From: Algoriphagus sp. CAU 1675
Lineage (GTDB): Bacteria; Bacteroidota; Bacteroidia; Cytophagales; Cyclobacteriaceae
NCBI RefSeq assembly: GCF_029222925.1
Contig: NZ_JARHUI010000006.1
Location: 124,001-188,000 of the forward strand
Length of the DNA: 64,000 nucleotides
Direction: 5' to 3'
Made by a program: the position numbers and the translations under genes. Positions 36,288-45,111 of the stretch are shown here, piece after piece. Positions within the stretch are counted from its first letter, which is position 1. Every line of letters begins with the position of its first letter. The notes under the pieces are model-generated. The model was given only the letters and a program-made list of their open reading frames with translations, was not told the DNA's origin and did no database searches.

Positions 36288-37175
36288 TTAGCCTGGGTTT
36301 TTGAAGGTTGGATAAGGGACGAATTCGGTTTCATCGCCTTTTACTTTTTCCATTGTTTGTGCATTCCATTTTTGTTTGGCTGCTTCAATGAGTTTTTTAT
36401 CCGATGCAACAAAATTCCAATCGATAAACCGCCCTTCAGGAAAGGGTTCTCCACCAAAAATATACACTGTGGTGTTTGCTAGAATGGTAAACTCGCAGAG
36501 GTGGCTGTCCTTGGTAACCAGCATTTGCTTTGGGCCATATCTATGGCCGTCACTTTCTATTCCCCCCTCCAAAATGTATAAACCCGACTCCCCATACAGG
36601 TGCTTTCCAAGAGAAACTTGCTGGGTGGATTTGCTTTTTATCTCAATCATATAAAGCTGACTGTAAACCGGAACATTCGACTTCCTGTTGAACGCTTCCC
36701 CTGCAATCAACTTAAACTCGATCCCATCCTGTTTCCAAGTTGGAATTTCGCTTGATGTGATATGGCAAAACTCGGGATCCATCTGCTCCAGATTTTTTGG
36801 GAGGGCTACCCAAATTTGCAGACCGTGTAGGTGCTTTTCAGAATGGCGAAGATACTCAGGGGTCCTTTCGGAGTGAACAATGCCTTTTCCAGCTGTCATC
36901 CAGTTTACTTCGCCGGGCTTAATTTCCACTTCAGTGCCAATGGAATCCCGGTGCATGATGCTGCCTTCAAACAGGAAGGTAAGCGTAGAGAGTCCGATAT
37001 GGGGATGGGGCAAAACATCAAAATTATTGCGATCGCTCAGCTTCACAGGTCCCATATGGTCAATGAAAATAAAGGGGCCTACCATTCGTTTTTGACGAAA
37101 AGGGAGCAGCCGACCTACCAAAAACTTGCCCAGATCAGCTGCTCTTTCTTCAATGATTAAATCGATATTTGACAT
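36288..37175 (-). CDS. Pirin family protein (first of two)
   Basis: The 295-residue bicupin shows pirin motifs FIDHMGPV, LPHPHIGLSTLTFLFEG, HRDSIG and GIVHSERTP, which supply three His and one Glu metal ligands in the N-terminal cupin. Pirins bind iron; some have quercetinase activity and others act as redox-sensitive co-regulators. It starts 12 bp after the other pirin gene and precedes ygiD. The two pirins are only distantly alike (HPHIG versus HPHRGFET), so this is not a recent duplication. Confidence 0.92.
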   Translation of the reverse strand: MSNIDLIIEERAADLGKFLVGRLLPFRQKRMVGPFIFIDHMGPVKLSDRNNFDVLPHPHIGLSTLTFLFEGSIMHRDSIGTEVEIKPGEVNWMTAGKGIVHSERTPEYLRHSEKHLHGLQIWVALPKNLEQMDPEFCHITSSEIPTWKQDGIEFKLIAGEAFNRKSNVPVYSQLYMIEIKSKSTQQVSLGKHLYGESGLYILEGGIESDGHRYGPKQMLVTKDSHLCEFTILANTTVYIFGGEPFPEGRFIDWNFVASDKKLIEAAKQKWNAQTMEKVKGDETEFVPYPTFKNPG

Positions 37176-37187
37176 ACTTCAACCGGA

Positions 37188-38066
37188 TTAATCCTCGAGG
37201 TGTCCAAATTTTCCGTTTTGAAAATCTTCAAATGCCTCTATTAATTCTTTGTGGGAATTCATCACAAATGGACCGTGTGCGGCTATTGGCTCGAGGATTG
37301 GTTGGCCGCTTAGTACCAGCACTACCGCATTCTCAATTGCTTCAATTTTGAACTCTTCTCCCTCATTTTCAAACAAGACAAAATGATTTACATTGACATC
37401 TTCAGAACCATTGACTCTTATCTTTCCCTCAATTACCAATAAGGCTGTATTGTAATCGGCGGGAAATGAAAAGTCTACTTTTGCTCCCTTATTCAACCTT
37501 GCATTGTGTAGATGTACAGGTGTGAAAGTAGAGGCAGCACCTTTTACATCCCCATAGCTTCCTGCTATAATTTCAATTTCTCCACCGTTTTCCGGCAATT
37601 TGACTTTGTTGATTTGGTCATTGGTGATTGCCTGGTATTTAGGTTTTGACATTTTGTATTTTGCAGGAAGGTTTACCCACAACTGTACCATTTGAAAATC
37701 CCCGCCTGTTTTGCTGAAAGTTTCCTCATGATACTCTTTGTGTAAGACTCCTGATGCGGCTGTCATCCATTGTACATCACCTTCACCAATCACTCCACCA
37801 CCTCCGGCGCTGTCATGGTGTGCTACCCTGCCTTTGTATGCAATGGTGACTGTTTCAAATCCCCGGTGGGGGTGAACACCCACACCTTTTGGTTTATCAG
37901 AGGGAGGAAAATAAAATTTAGAATTATAATCCAGCATGATAAAGGGGTTCATTCTTTGCATATCCAAGCGATATCCACTTGGGATGAAATTATGCACCCT
38001 GAAGCCATCACCAACAAAGTGAGGCTCCCTTGGTGGTACTACTAACTCTATGTTTTTTACATTCAT
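37188..38066 (-). CDS. Pirin family protein (second of two)
   Basis: The 292-residue bicupin has the N-terminal cupin motifs FIMLDYNSKFYFP, GVHPHRGFETVTIAYKG, HHDSAGGGG and GVLHKEYHEE, with the usual His, His, His, Glu ligands. The HPHRGFET signature places it in the larger, PirA/YhhW-type group. It lies 18 bp downstream of the SDR gene. A joint function with the neighbouring dioxygenase and dehydrogenase is inferred from the operon. Confidence 0.92.
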   Translation of the reverse strand: MNVKNIELVVPPREPHFVGDGFRVHNFIPSGYRLDMQRMNPFIMLDYNSKFYFPPSDKPKGVGVHPHRGFETVTIAYKGRVAHHDSAGGGGVIGEGDVQWMTAASGVLHKEYHEETFSKTGGDFQMVQLWVNLPAKYKMSKPKYQAITNDQINKVKLPENGGEIEIIAGSYGDVKGAASTFTPVHLHNARLNKGAKVDFSFPADYNTALLVIEGKIRVNGSEDVNVNHFVLFENEGEEFKIEAIENAVVLVLSGQPILEPIAAHGPFVMNSHKELIEAFEDFQNGKFGHLED

Positions 38067-38084
38067 CCTGCTTATCTCTTTTAT

Positions 38085-38876
38085 TTACGAATTGCCATAA
38101 ATATTGGACTCACCTCCATCAATGGCGATGGTTTGTCCATTTACATAACCGTTGTCTTCGCTCAATAGGTATGCGACTAAGGTAGCCACTTCATGGGGCT
38201 GTCCCAATCGTTTGGTTGGATTACGTTGGGCGTATTCAGTTTCTGCAGCTTTTGGATCAGAAGGATTTACCTGCTTGAAGGCTTCGGCTACCATTGGTGT
38301 CAGGATGGCGCCCGGTGCAATTGCATTGGTGAGAATACCGTCTCTGCCGTATTCTAGTGCAGCATTTTTTGTCATTCCGGAAACTGCATGCTTGCTGGCT
38401 ACATAAGCGGTTTGATATTGTACACCACGAATTCCCCCAACAGACGCGACATTAACAATTCGGCCAAACTTCTGTTTTTGCATTACCGGAATTACATAAC
38501 GCATTCCGTAGTATACACCCATCAGGTTGATATCGATTACCTTTTTGAAAATAGCTATATCGTATTCGGTCATAGGAGCTTGCTTCCCTTCAATGCCGGC
38601 ATTGTTGTAAAGCCCGTCAATCTTTCCAAATGCTTTGACGGTTTCGTCTACATAATTTTTCACGGCTTCTTCATTCGAAACATCCGCAACAAAGGAGATG
38701 ATTTTCAACTGGGGATACTCTTGGGATAGTTCTTCCTTTACATCCAACAAGCTTTTTTCATGGTAGTCAACCAGTACTAGGTGAGCACCTTTTGCAACGA
38801 GTTCTTTTGCTGTAGCATATCCGAGTCCCATCCCTGCACCAGTAATAATGATCACTTTATTCTCTAAACTTTTCAT
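38085..38876 (-). CDS. Short-chain dehydrogenase/reductase
   Basis: The 263-residue classical SDR has the cofactor motif TGAGMGLGYATAKEL, an acidic residue after the second strand (LVDYHE) that predicts NAD preference, the NNAG motif, the catalytic Ser in NVASVGG and the pair YVASK. Length is standard. It is the promoter-proximal gene of the SDR, pirin, pirin, ygiD run. The substrate is unknown; a quinone or sugar alcohol is possible. Confidence 0.9.
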   Translation of the reverse strand: MKSLENKVIIITGAGMGLGYATAKELVAKGAHLVLVDYHEKSLLDVKEELSQEYPQLKIISFVADVSNEEAVKNYVDETVKAFGKIDGLYNNAGIEGKQAPMTEYDIAIFKKVIDINLMGVYYGMRYVIPVMQKQKFGRIVNVASVGGIRGVQYQTAYVASKHAVSGMTKNAALEYGRDGILTNAIAPGAILTPMVAEAFKQVNPSDPKAAETEYAQRNPTKRLGQPHEVATLVAYLLSEDNGYVNGQTIAIDGGESNIYGNS

Positions 38877-38963
38877 GGCTTTTTAAATGAATTGGTTTGA
38901 AACATAAATATCCAATCCTTTAAAAGGACATGGGTAACAGTATTCGGAAGAAGAGTTGTAAAA

Positions 38964-39794
38964 TCAGGAAAGGAGCTTTTTCATGTCATCCCGAAACTCG
39001 GATGGAGTCTGCCCTGTGCGTTTTTTGAAGACTTTCGTGAAATATGCTTTTTCTTTAAAGCCAAGATCAAAGCCTATTTCTGATATGTTTTTATCACTGT
39101 GAGTGAGTTGATTTTTGGCTTCAATGAGTTTTCGTGTTTCAATGATTTCACTGACCGTTTGGTGGAGGACCTTTTTACAGATCAGGTTTAGATTTCTCGC
39201 CGACATAAAAAGTTTTTCTGCGTAAAACTCAGCTCCGACAGGTCTTTGGTAGTTGGCTTCAAGGATTTTCAGAAAGTTCTGGATCGTTGTGTTTTGATTC
39301 ACCTCCAACGCACTAAAGTCCTTTTCAATTTTCCTTCTTTCCGATTCAATCATTATGAACAAGGCACTGAGCAAATGCTTCACCACGCTTAGATCGGGGC
39401 TTTTTTGCTGCATTTCCCCGAAGATGATTTCGCAGATTGTCAGTAGGCGATTGAAACATTCACCACTTTGTAATTTCAGGCTTGCATGATCATGAAAGTT
39501 GGAATAAAGCTGAAAGGTAGTTTCGGGGATAAATTCACTTTTGAAACGAAGTACCCACATATTGCATTTTCCGTTTTTCAGCCTGGGGATCACTCGGTGG
39601 ACTTTTCCTTTGGTTACAAAACTTACAAGAGGGGCGTCGAGAACTGTAGTATTGAAATCAATAAAGTGTTCCAATTGCCCTTCAATGCCGATAATCAACT
39701 CTTCAAAATCGTGGGTGTGCGGTTCTTCAGGCGAAGCACTTATTTTGAGAGCTTCCGCTTCTTCCAGTTTAAATATTTTGAAAAGTTGATTCAT
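38964..39794 (-). CDS. AraC family transcriptional regulator
   Basis: ATG 39794 is chosen because the MNQLFKIFKLEEAE start leads directly into a cupin sensor domain (PHTHDFEELIIGIEGQLEHF); the upstream in-frame extension looks non-coding. The 276-residue protein ends with the double HTH of AraC proteins, with the second-helix signature ISEIGFDLGFKEKAYFTKVF and KRTGQTPSEFR. It is 87 bp upstream of the SDR operon in the same direction and probably regulates it. Confidence 0.88.
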   Translation of the reverse strand: MNQLFKIFKLEEAEALKISASPEEPHTHDFEELIIGIEGQLEHFIDFNTTVLDAPLVSFVTKGKVHRVIPRLKNGKCNMWVLRFKSEFIPETTFQLYSNFHDHASLKLQSGECFNRLLTICEIIFGEMQQKSPDLSVVKHLLSALFIMIESERRKIEKDFSALEVNQNTTIQNFLKILEANYQRPVGAEFYAEKLFMSARNLNLICKKVLHQTVSEIIETRKLIEAKNQLTHSDKNISEIGFDLGFKEKAYFTKVFKKRTGQTPSEFRDDMKKLLS

Positions 39795-39997
39795 TGTTGG
39801 AATGGGAGGATTTAAAATCTTTGCTGTTTTGCCAAAAAACCGGTGAAAGGATGGCGATTTGTGCTTACTAACAAAGAGGATCACCTGAAAGGTTGCCTAA
39901 AATAGGAAAATTAAGGGTGCAGGTGGGTTAAGATTAAACCTTTTCTCTTTCAATAGACACTTCCTTTCCTATTGCAAGCCCTTAAGCTTGATTTGGT

Positions 39998-41431
39998 TTA
40001 TTTTTCCACCAAAAGGTATTCGGCATATCTTAAACCGGATACGACTTCATTGCTTCTGTCTAGGGCTTTTTCTTCGAACTCATCCAGGGTTTTCCTACTG
40101 ATTTTCCTTCCCTGAACCATTACGAATTGAGGCTTTCGAAGTGTGGAGAGATCCTGAAGTGGGTTTTCTCGAGTCAACACAAGGTTGGCAATTTTTCCTT
40201 CTTCGATGGTGCCCATGTTTTTCAAAAAATCATGTGTTTTGGAGGGGTTGACCGTAGCCGTTTTCAATGCTTCGTAATTGCTCATTCCAGCTTCTGTGTA
40301 AAACTCCAGTTCTTGGTGGATGGAGTAGCCGGGCAGTGTGACCCCAATGCCGGCATCTGTTCCACAGACAATGTTGACCTTACTTTCGTGGAGTTTCCGG
40401 ATGGCCAGAATATGGAATTCATGCTGTTTTTTGATTTGCTCCACTATGCTGGGGTCCTGTTTTTTTGTGTTTTTCCAACGTTCAAACTGAGCTTTGCTGT
40501 CCACTCTTCGGATCAGGGGATTCATATAGGCCAACTCTTTCTCGTTCAGGATACCCTCTTCAGTAAGTAGGCGGTAAATATTGTAATACACCACTAAGGT
40601 CGGGCAAAGGGCTGTGTTGGGGTGGGCAGCAAAACCTGCTACCACCTCTTCCAGTTTTGCCGTGTCCAGTTGATAGGCCAAAGGCTGTTGCACAATATCC
40701 TCCGCATGCTCAATGGTGATGATTTGGGGATCAAAGTGAAACTCATAGGGGAGTTCCGCACTGGGATGGGCCACCAAATCCAATCCCTCTATTTCACTTT
40801 GCTCCATTACTGCTTCGAAAAGCTCTTCGGTCAGACCATTGTAGGTTTTGATGAAGTCATAGCCTCTTTTTTTGTAGAAGGCTATCTTTTCTTTTGCCTG
40901 CTCCGGACTTGTCAGCTGAAGGTTGTCATCGCCCAAGTAATCAGGGCCGGTGAGTTTGGGCCCGGAGGTAAAGAATAGGGGGCTGAGAATTTCACCCTGA
41001 TCAATGGCTTTTTTGAGCCGTAAATGCTGGGGCTGTCCCCAGAGATTTCGAATGGCAGTAATTCCATTGGCGAGATAAAGCCCCAACTCGTAGCGATCCC
41101 AGACATGTACATGCAAATCCATCAGTCCCGGAGAAAGAAAAGCCCCTTGAGCATCGATGATTTCCAGATTATCCGCTTCCAGTTGATTTCCAATTTCTTC
41201 AATGATCCCGTTGACAATTTTGACTTGGGTATTTGCCAGCACAGTATCCCCCGACATAGGAATGAGGTTGACGTTTTGGATGAGATAAGAGCTGGTACTT
41301 GCCTCCGGATTTTTGTTCACCTTGAGGTAGGAAGAGTTAAAGGAATCTAATAAGAGAGCACCAAGAAGAAAAAATAGAATAAAGCCTATCAGAATGGAAA
41401 GTCCCAAAAAGAATTTCTTTAGAATATTCAT
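39998..41431 (-). CDS. Amidohydrolase family protein
   Basis: The 477-residue protein has an N-terminal membrane anchor or signal (residues 9-32). The amidohydrolase barrel shows the first metal motif MDLHVHVWD, a FIKTYNGL strand with a Lys, [17 protein letters not shown] and CGTDAGIG, with the final Asp as the catalytic base. This set resembles imidazolonepropionase-like or prolidase-like secreted amidohydrolases. The substrate is unknown. Its ATG overlaps the stop of the DUF4386 gene (TAATG), so they are coupled. Confidence 0.85.
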   Translation of the reverse strand: MNILKKFFLGLSILIGFILFFLLGALLLDSFNSSYLKVNKNPEASTSSYLIQNVNLIPMSGDTVLANTQVKIVNGIIEEIGNQLEADNLEIIDAQGAFLSPGLMDLHVHVWDRYELGLYLANGITAIRNLWGQPQHLRLKKAIDQGEILSPLFFTSGPKLTGPDYLGDDNLQLTSPEQAKEKIAFYKKRGYDFIKTYNGLTEELFEAVMEQSEIEGLDLVAHPSAELPYEFHFDPQIITIEHAEDIVQQPLAYQLDTAKLEEVVAGFAAHPNTALCPTLVVYYNIYRLLTEEGILNEKELAYMNPLIRRVDSKAQFERWKNTKKQDPSIVEQIKKQHEFHILAIRKLHESKVNIVCGTDAGIGVTLPGYSIHQELEFYTEAGMSNYEALKTATVNPSKTHDFLKNMGTIEEGKIANLVLTRENPLQDLSTLRKPQFVMVQGRKISRKTLDEFEEKALDRSNEVVSGLRYAEYLLVEK

Positions 41432-42108
41432 TAGACGGTGTTTTTTGATTTGAAACCTCGGATCACCAGCCAGACCGCAAAGGCGATCTCACCCAAAGCC
41501 ATGGGAAGCATGAGGATAGTTTCCCATTCTTTTACCAGGGATTCCGAATTGGGAAGAAATGCCTTGGCACTGTGAATCCCCACATAACAGATGCCTGCGA
41601 AAATCAACAGGATTGGAAAAAGTCTGGACATGTCGGGAGAGATCCAAGTCAACCAACCCAAGCCTATCAAATGAAATCCAAAAACAATCAAGCCCAAAGA
41701 CCAAATGGATTCAAAGGAGTGAAGGGCAGCCATCACCTCCTGTGCGTCAGCATCTGCTTTTAGCGAGGAACCGGCAATAAAAAGATAGGAAATGGCGTAT
41801 CCCAGGAATACGGAATATAAGACTCGGGAAAGGGCAGTCAATGCGGATATGTCCCTTTGGGTTTCTTTGAAATAAAAGTACAATGTCCAGGAAACCAATA
41901 AATCCAAGATCAGAATCACTACCCATCCTAGAGTTCCGCTTAGAAACAAACCGGAAGCCGATTGAAGATTTTGGAGGGTTTGTGTAGGGTCTTCAGGGAG
42001 GATCAAGCTATTGTACACATAGCCGTAAGAATATCCAGCCACGATCGCCATGAGTAACAGAGAAAACCCTGCAATCAAAGCTAGCTTTTTTGGATTGTAG
42101 AATTTCAT
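41431..42108 (-). CDS. DUF4386 family membrane protein
   Basis: The 225-residue protein has six predicted membrane helices (about 8-28, 52-74, 88-110, 130-152, 160-178, 195-215). The opening [19 protein letters not shown] and the segment [15 protein letters not shown] are those of DUF4386 proteins, a family without known function. It is the first gene of a two-gene unit with the amidohydrolase. No promoter of consensus type was found in the upstream 120 bp. Confidence 0.8.
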   Translation of the reverse strand: MKFYNPKKLALIAGFSLLLMAIVAGYSYGYVYNSLILPEDPTQTLQNLQSASGLFLSGTLGWVVILILDLLVSWTLYFYFKETQRDISALTALSRVLYSVFLGYAISYLFIAGSSLKADADAQEVMAALHSFESIWSLGLIVFGFHLIGLGWLTWISPDMSRLFPILLIFAGICYVGIHSAKAFLPNSESLVKEWETILMLPMALGEIAFAVWLVIRGFKSKNTV

Positions 42109-42228
42109 TTGGATTTAAATTATCCAATTCCAACCGAAATGCAAATTCAAAAATCTAAAAAATAACGTGCAAAAGGGAGGGTCCAATTTTCAATTTCCTA
42201 ATCTCATTTGGAAACTCATGGACTTAAT

Positions 42229-42366
42229 TTACCTTTCATCTATCCTGCGAAAAGTCAGGTTTACTCTGGGAATTGACACTTTTTTGCTGGGAGGAAGACG
42301 GTGAGGCCAATGGGCTTGGGAGGTTCCTTTCATCACCAAAAGGCTTCCGTCTTCCAATAACAGCTA
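42229..42366 (-). pseudogene. 3' fragment of an alkB-like gene
   Basis: On the minus strand, about 45 codons read LLEDGSLLVMKGTSQAHWPH, then RLPPSKKVSIPRVNLTF and RRIDER-stop. This aligns with the last 45 codons of the intact AlkB-like gene at 48331-48942 (same ending IDER), with about 15 mismatches in 135 bp, close to 89% identity by eye. A stop codon precedes the fragment and nothing upstream matches. It has the same orientation as the intact gene, and the dabAB-lysR module lies exactly between the two. Confidence 0.85.
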
Positions 42367-42470
42367 CATTGTTCCAAGCTTCTGTCAACTTCTTTTTTTC
42401 CAGTTTCAAGGGTTGTTAGGAATTCCGAAGTTTGACTGAAAATATTTCAAAAAATAGCTATCAAACCTCG

Positions 42471-42524
42471 AGGGCATCAGAGGCAATGCCGCTGATCCGG
42501 ATTCTGCCTAAGATGCCCTTTTTG
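42471..42524 (+). terminator. Long terminator-like hairpin
   Basis: AGGGCATC and GATGCCCT form outer arms, with AGGCA and TGCCT inside, and the right arm is followed by TTTTTG on the plus strand. No plus-strand gene precedes it, so it either ends an unseen plus-strand RNA, or acts in the 3' region of dabA, 70 bp away. Confidence 0.45.
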
Positions 42525-42591
42525 TTTTAGCTTCGTAAATCAATTTTCCGCAAGAAGAGGATTATGACCCGAAGCTTGGATGAATCAATAC

Positions 42592-45069
42592 TTACAAGGC
42601 TTCCCAATAGAGGTCTCCTGAGTACCGATACGAAACCTTTCCACTTTCGTCCAATGCGAGTAATTGGATCCAGCCATTATCGCAAAGGTTCCTTACAGAA
42701 GCATGTTTTTCTAAGATGCCATTCATAGCCTCCAATGGAGCTTCAATTAGCACGTTGAGCCTTGCTGGTTCATGTTGGTAATTTTCACCATCGTGTAAGG
42801 ATTGTAGGGGTAATCCTACTCGTAAGTCTCCCGAAAACCCTTCCAAGACACCTAGCCCTGCAGTTACGTTATGTAAGGTCTTGTTACCGGAACCATAGCT
42901 CTTGTTGTCCACAGTGGAGGCATAATATTGCAGGTTAATCCAGCTGGTCACAACCATCGGTGCGGTCATTATCAGTTCGAGTATAGAGAATCCCTTGTCT
43001 TTTTTCCAATCATAGGAATGGAGAAAAGATTTGCCTTCCAGGTCGAGATGTTTGGTTCTTGTTCTGTTTGCTACAACAAAAGCCGAGCAGCCTGCCAGTC
43101 CCCACTCTGGGCGAACTTGAGACCAGTCTTTGCTTCTTGCAATAATCGCCTCGTCTATATCTCCGTTTAGGCTCATTCGCAAGGCTCTTTCTGCCCGGGC
43201 CGCTTTGCCTGCTTTTTCTAAGGATTCTTTCAAGTCAACCAGCGATTTTGTTTGGTTAGCCGGCACATCTTGTTGATTATAAATTGTGATTTCATCCGTA
43301 GTGGTGTCATGCAGACAGGCTAAAAACACAGTGTCATCCGTTATTGCAATGTTCTCCGCCAATAGAGACTTGCGCACTTCTTTGTCATTGAGGACCGCAG
43401 CGGCCACTTTGGCATTTGCTTCCCCGGAATGCCCTCCGCATGCACCGCAATCAAGTCCAGTGGCATGCGGGTTGTTGACTGATGAAGAGCCATGTCCAAC
43501 GATCAGAACGAAGCGAGCAAAATTTTCGGTCAGTGACATCGCGTTCAAAGCGTTTTTTGCCATTTGAACTTGTTGCTCCAAGGGGATGCCTACGGTTTGG
43601 TGCTGGTGATAGCTTACTTCCAGGCTGATACTTTTCTGTGTGGAAGCTTTTGAATTCAAACTTTTGTTTTCAGAATTTGAAACAGGCCGAGTGAGTCCAA
43701 AAGAATCTGTTATCAGTTTGGGTAGGTAAAATAAGCCCATAGGACTCACAAAGCTAAAGCAGGTGACTGCACCGGATTTAAAGGATTTCCAAACTTGCTT
43801 TACCTGGTTCCGGAGGATTTTACTTTCGTAAGCCTCTTGATTCCTCTTTTTGTCCTTTATCGCTTCCAGAATTGTGGGCCCTGGGGGAATCAGTACCGGG
43901 CATTGGGATTCTCCTCTTTCATGCGCAAGGGGAACGAAATTGATGGGGAAAGCAAAGAAACCTGCAAATCCTATGGTTTCTATAGTGTGATCAGCCTGCT
44001 CTAAATTTCTGCGGAAAACTTCAGAGCGCACATCTATGCAAAATATGGCTTGCGCATTTGGTCTTTCCGTGACTTGCTTTTCAGGGCTTTCATTGCGGTT
44101 AAATTTTGAGATGAGTTCGCGCTGAGTCGCCAAGTCAAAGGCTTCCTGCAGAATGAGCTTTTCGCTCAGCTCCCAGCTGATCTCATTGCAAGCACTGGCT
44201 TCCAGGAGCTGCTCTTTTGCAACTGACCACAATACCTGAACTTCTGGACTGTCCAAACATTGAAGTAAACAAGCTTCCCAACTGATGAGAATTGACAAAA
44301 ACTCAATCAATGCTCCATCTTTCCCACCGTTCAGCTCTTTTTCCCAATCGAGGCGAGCGGCATAGGCCGACCAGCCACCTACCCTCAGCAGTAAGCGATG
44401 GAAATAAGTGTCTAAGGCTTCCTGCGGGATATCCAGTATTTCAAGGGCTTGTTGTGTTGCTTTTAGATGCTGATTAGGTAAATTTTTTACAGTCTTTCTA
44501 AAATCTGTCAGCCCGGCAATTTCCGGACTGAGGTCTACTTGGGATTCGGTTTTCCAAGCCTCAAAGATTCCGGTTTTTGGATCAGATGCTTTCCAAATTG
44601 CCTGGCCTGCATCAAAATAGGAGGCAGCCCAGTTAGAAATTCTGGAGATTACAAAACGGTTCCAGTCTTTTCCAGTAACCTTCGTGGCAACATCCACCAG
44701 CGTGGCCAATCCTACAGCAGGTTCTTCAGCGAGAGCTGTGTTTTCCAGTTGGTCAATAAATGTATCAAGGTCTATTTTTCTGACCGATTTTTTAGCAATT
44801 GCGGCCTTTAAGTCTTCTTCTGTGATTTTTCCTTCCCTGATTTTAGTTAGGTAAAAGGAAGGAGGCAAGGTCATTTGAATACCCCCCAAAGTTTCCAGCT
44901 GCTGTGCGACTGTTTCAAATTTTTGGTCAGTAAGCCCCAGGTAAGGATTTACCGCAACAAAATTTTCCAATGGCCATACCGGTGCAATTTTTTTGCAGGC
45001 CTGTCTTAGGCTTTCTAAAAGCACGGCGTTTGTTTCCTCTTTGGTTTTTGATATCACGTTGTTTTCCAT
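42592..45069 (-). CDS. dabA: DabA, zinc subunit of the DAB inorganic carbon accumulation complex (DUF2309)
   Basis: ATG 45069 gives 825 residues. The family (UPF0753/DUF2309) is beta-carbonic-anhydrase-like; the four expected site residues are present: Cys344 and Asp346 in FCIDVRSE, His526 in VGHGSSS, and Cys541 in LDCGACGG. In characterised DAB systems DabA hydrates CO2 vectorially, driven by ion flow through DabB. Length is typical. It follows dabB by 42 bp on the same strand. Here the likely role is CO2 or bicarbonate supply for anaplerotic carboxylation in a heterotroph; that is inference. Confidence 0.92.
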   Translation of the reverse strand: MENNVISKTKEETNAVLLESLRQACKKIAPVWPLENFVAVNPYLGLTDQKFETVAQQLETLGGIQMTLPPSFYLTKIREGKITEEDLKAAIAKKSVRKIDLDTFIDQLENTALAEEPAVGLATLVDVATKVTGKDWNRFVISRISNWAASYFDAGQAIWKASDPKTGIFEAWKTESQVDLSPEIAGLTDFRKTVKNLPNQHLKATQQALEILDIPQEALDTYFHRLLLRVGGWSAYAARLDWEKELNGGKDGALIEFLSILISWEACLLQCLDSPEVQVLWSVAKEQLLEASACNEISWELSEKLILQEAFDLATQRELISKFNRNESPEKQVTERPNAQAIFCIDVRSEVFRRNLEQADHTIETIGFAGFFAFPINFVPLAHERGESQCPVLIPPGPTILEAIKDKKRNQEAYESKILRNQVKQVWKSFKSGAVTCFSFVSPMGLFYLPKLITDSFGLTRPVSNSENKSLNSKASTQKSISLEVSYHQHQTVGIPLEQQVQMAKNALNAMSLTENFARFVLIVGHGSSSVNNPHATGLDCGACGGHSGEANAKVAAAVLNDKEVRKSLLAENIAITDDTVFLACLHDTTTDEITIYNQQDVPANQTKSLVDLKESLEKAGKAARAERALRMSLNGDIDEAIIARSKDWSQVRPEWGLAGCSAFVVANRTRTKHLDLEGKSFLHSYDWKKDKGFSILELIMTAPMVVTSWINLQYYASTVDNKSYGSGNKTLHNVTAGLGVLEGFSGDLRVGLPLQSLHDGENYQHEPARLNVLIEAPLEAMNGILEKHASVRNLCDNGWIQLLALDESGKVSYRYSGDLYWEAL

Positions 45070-45111
45070 TTTTCTATGAATCAATTTTCTGGATTTGAAG
45101 GCTTCCTCGAT

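Larger units (their letters stand above)
42109..42591. other. Noncoding stretch with alkB fragment and hairpin
   Basis: This 483-bp gap holds the alkB-like 3' fragment (42229-42366) and a long GC-rich hairpin (42471-42524). Nothing else recognisable. Confidence 0.5.

Noticed and set aside
44292..44811. Short plus-strand frames within dabA
   Set aside because: Antisense shadows; no independent signal.
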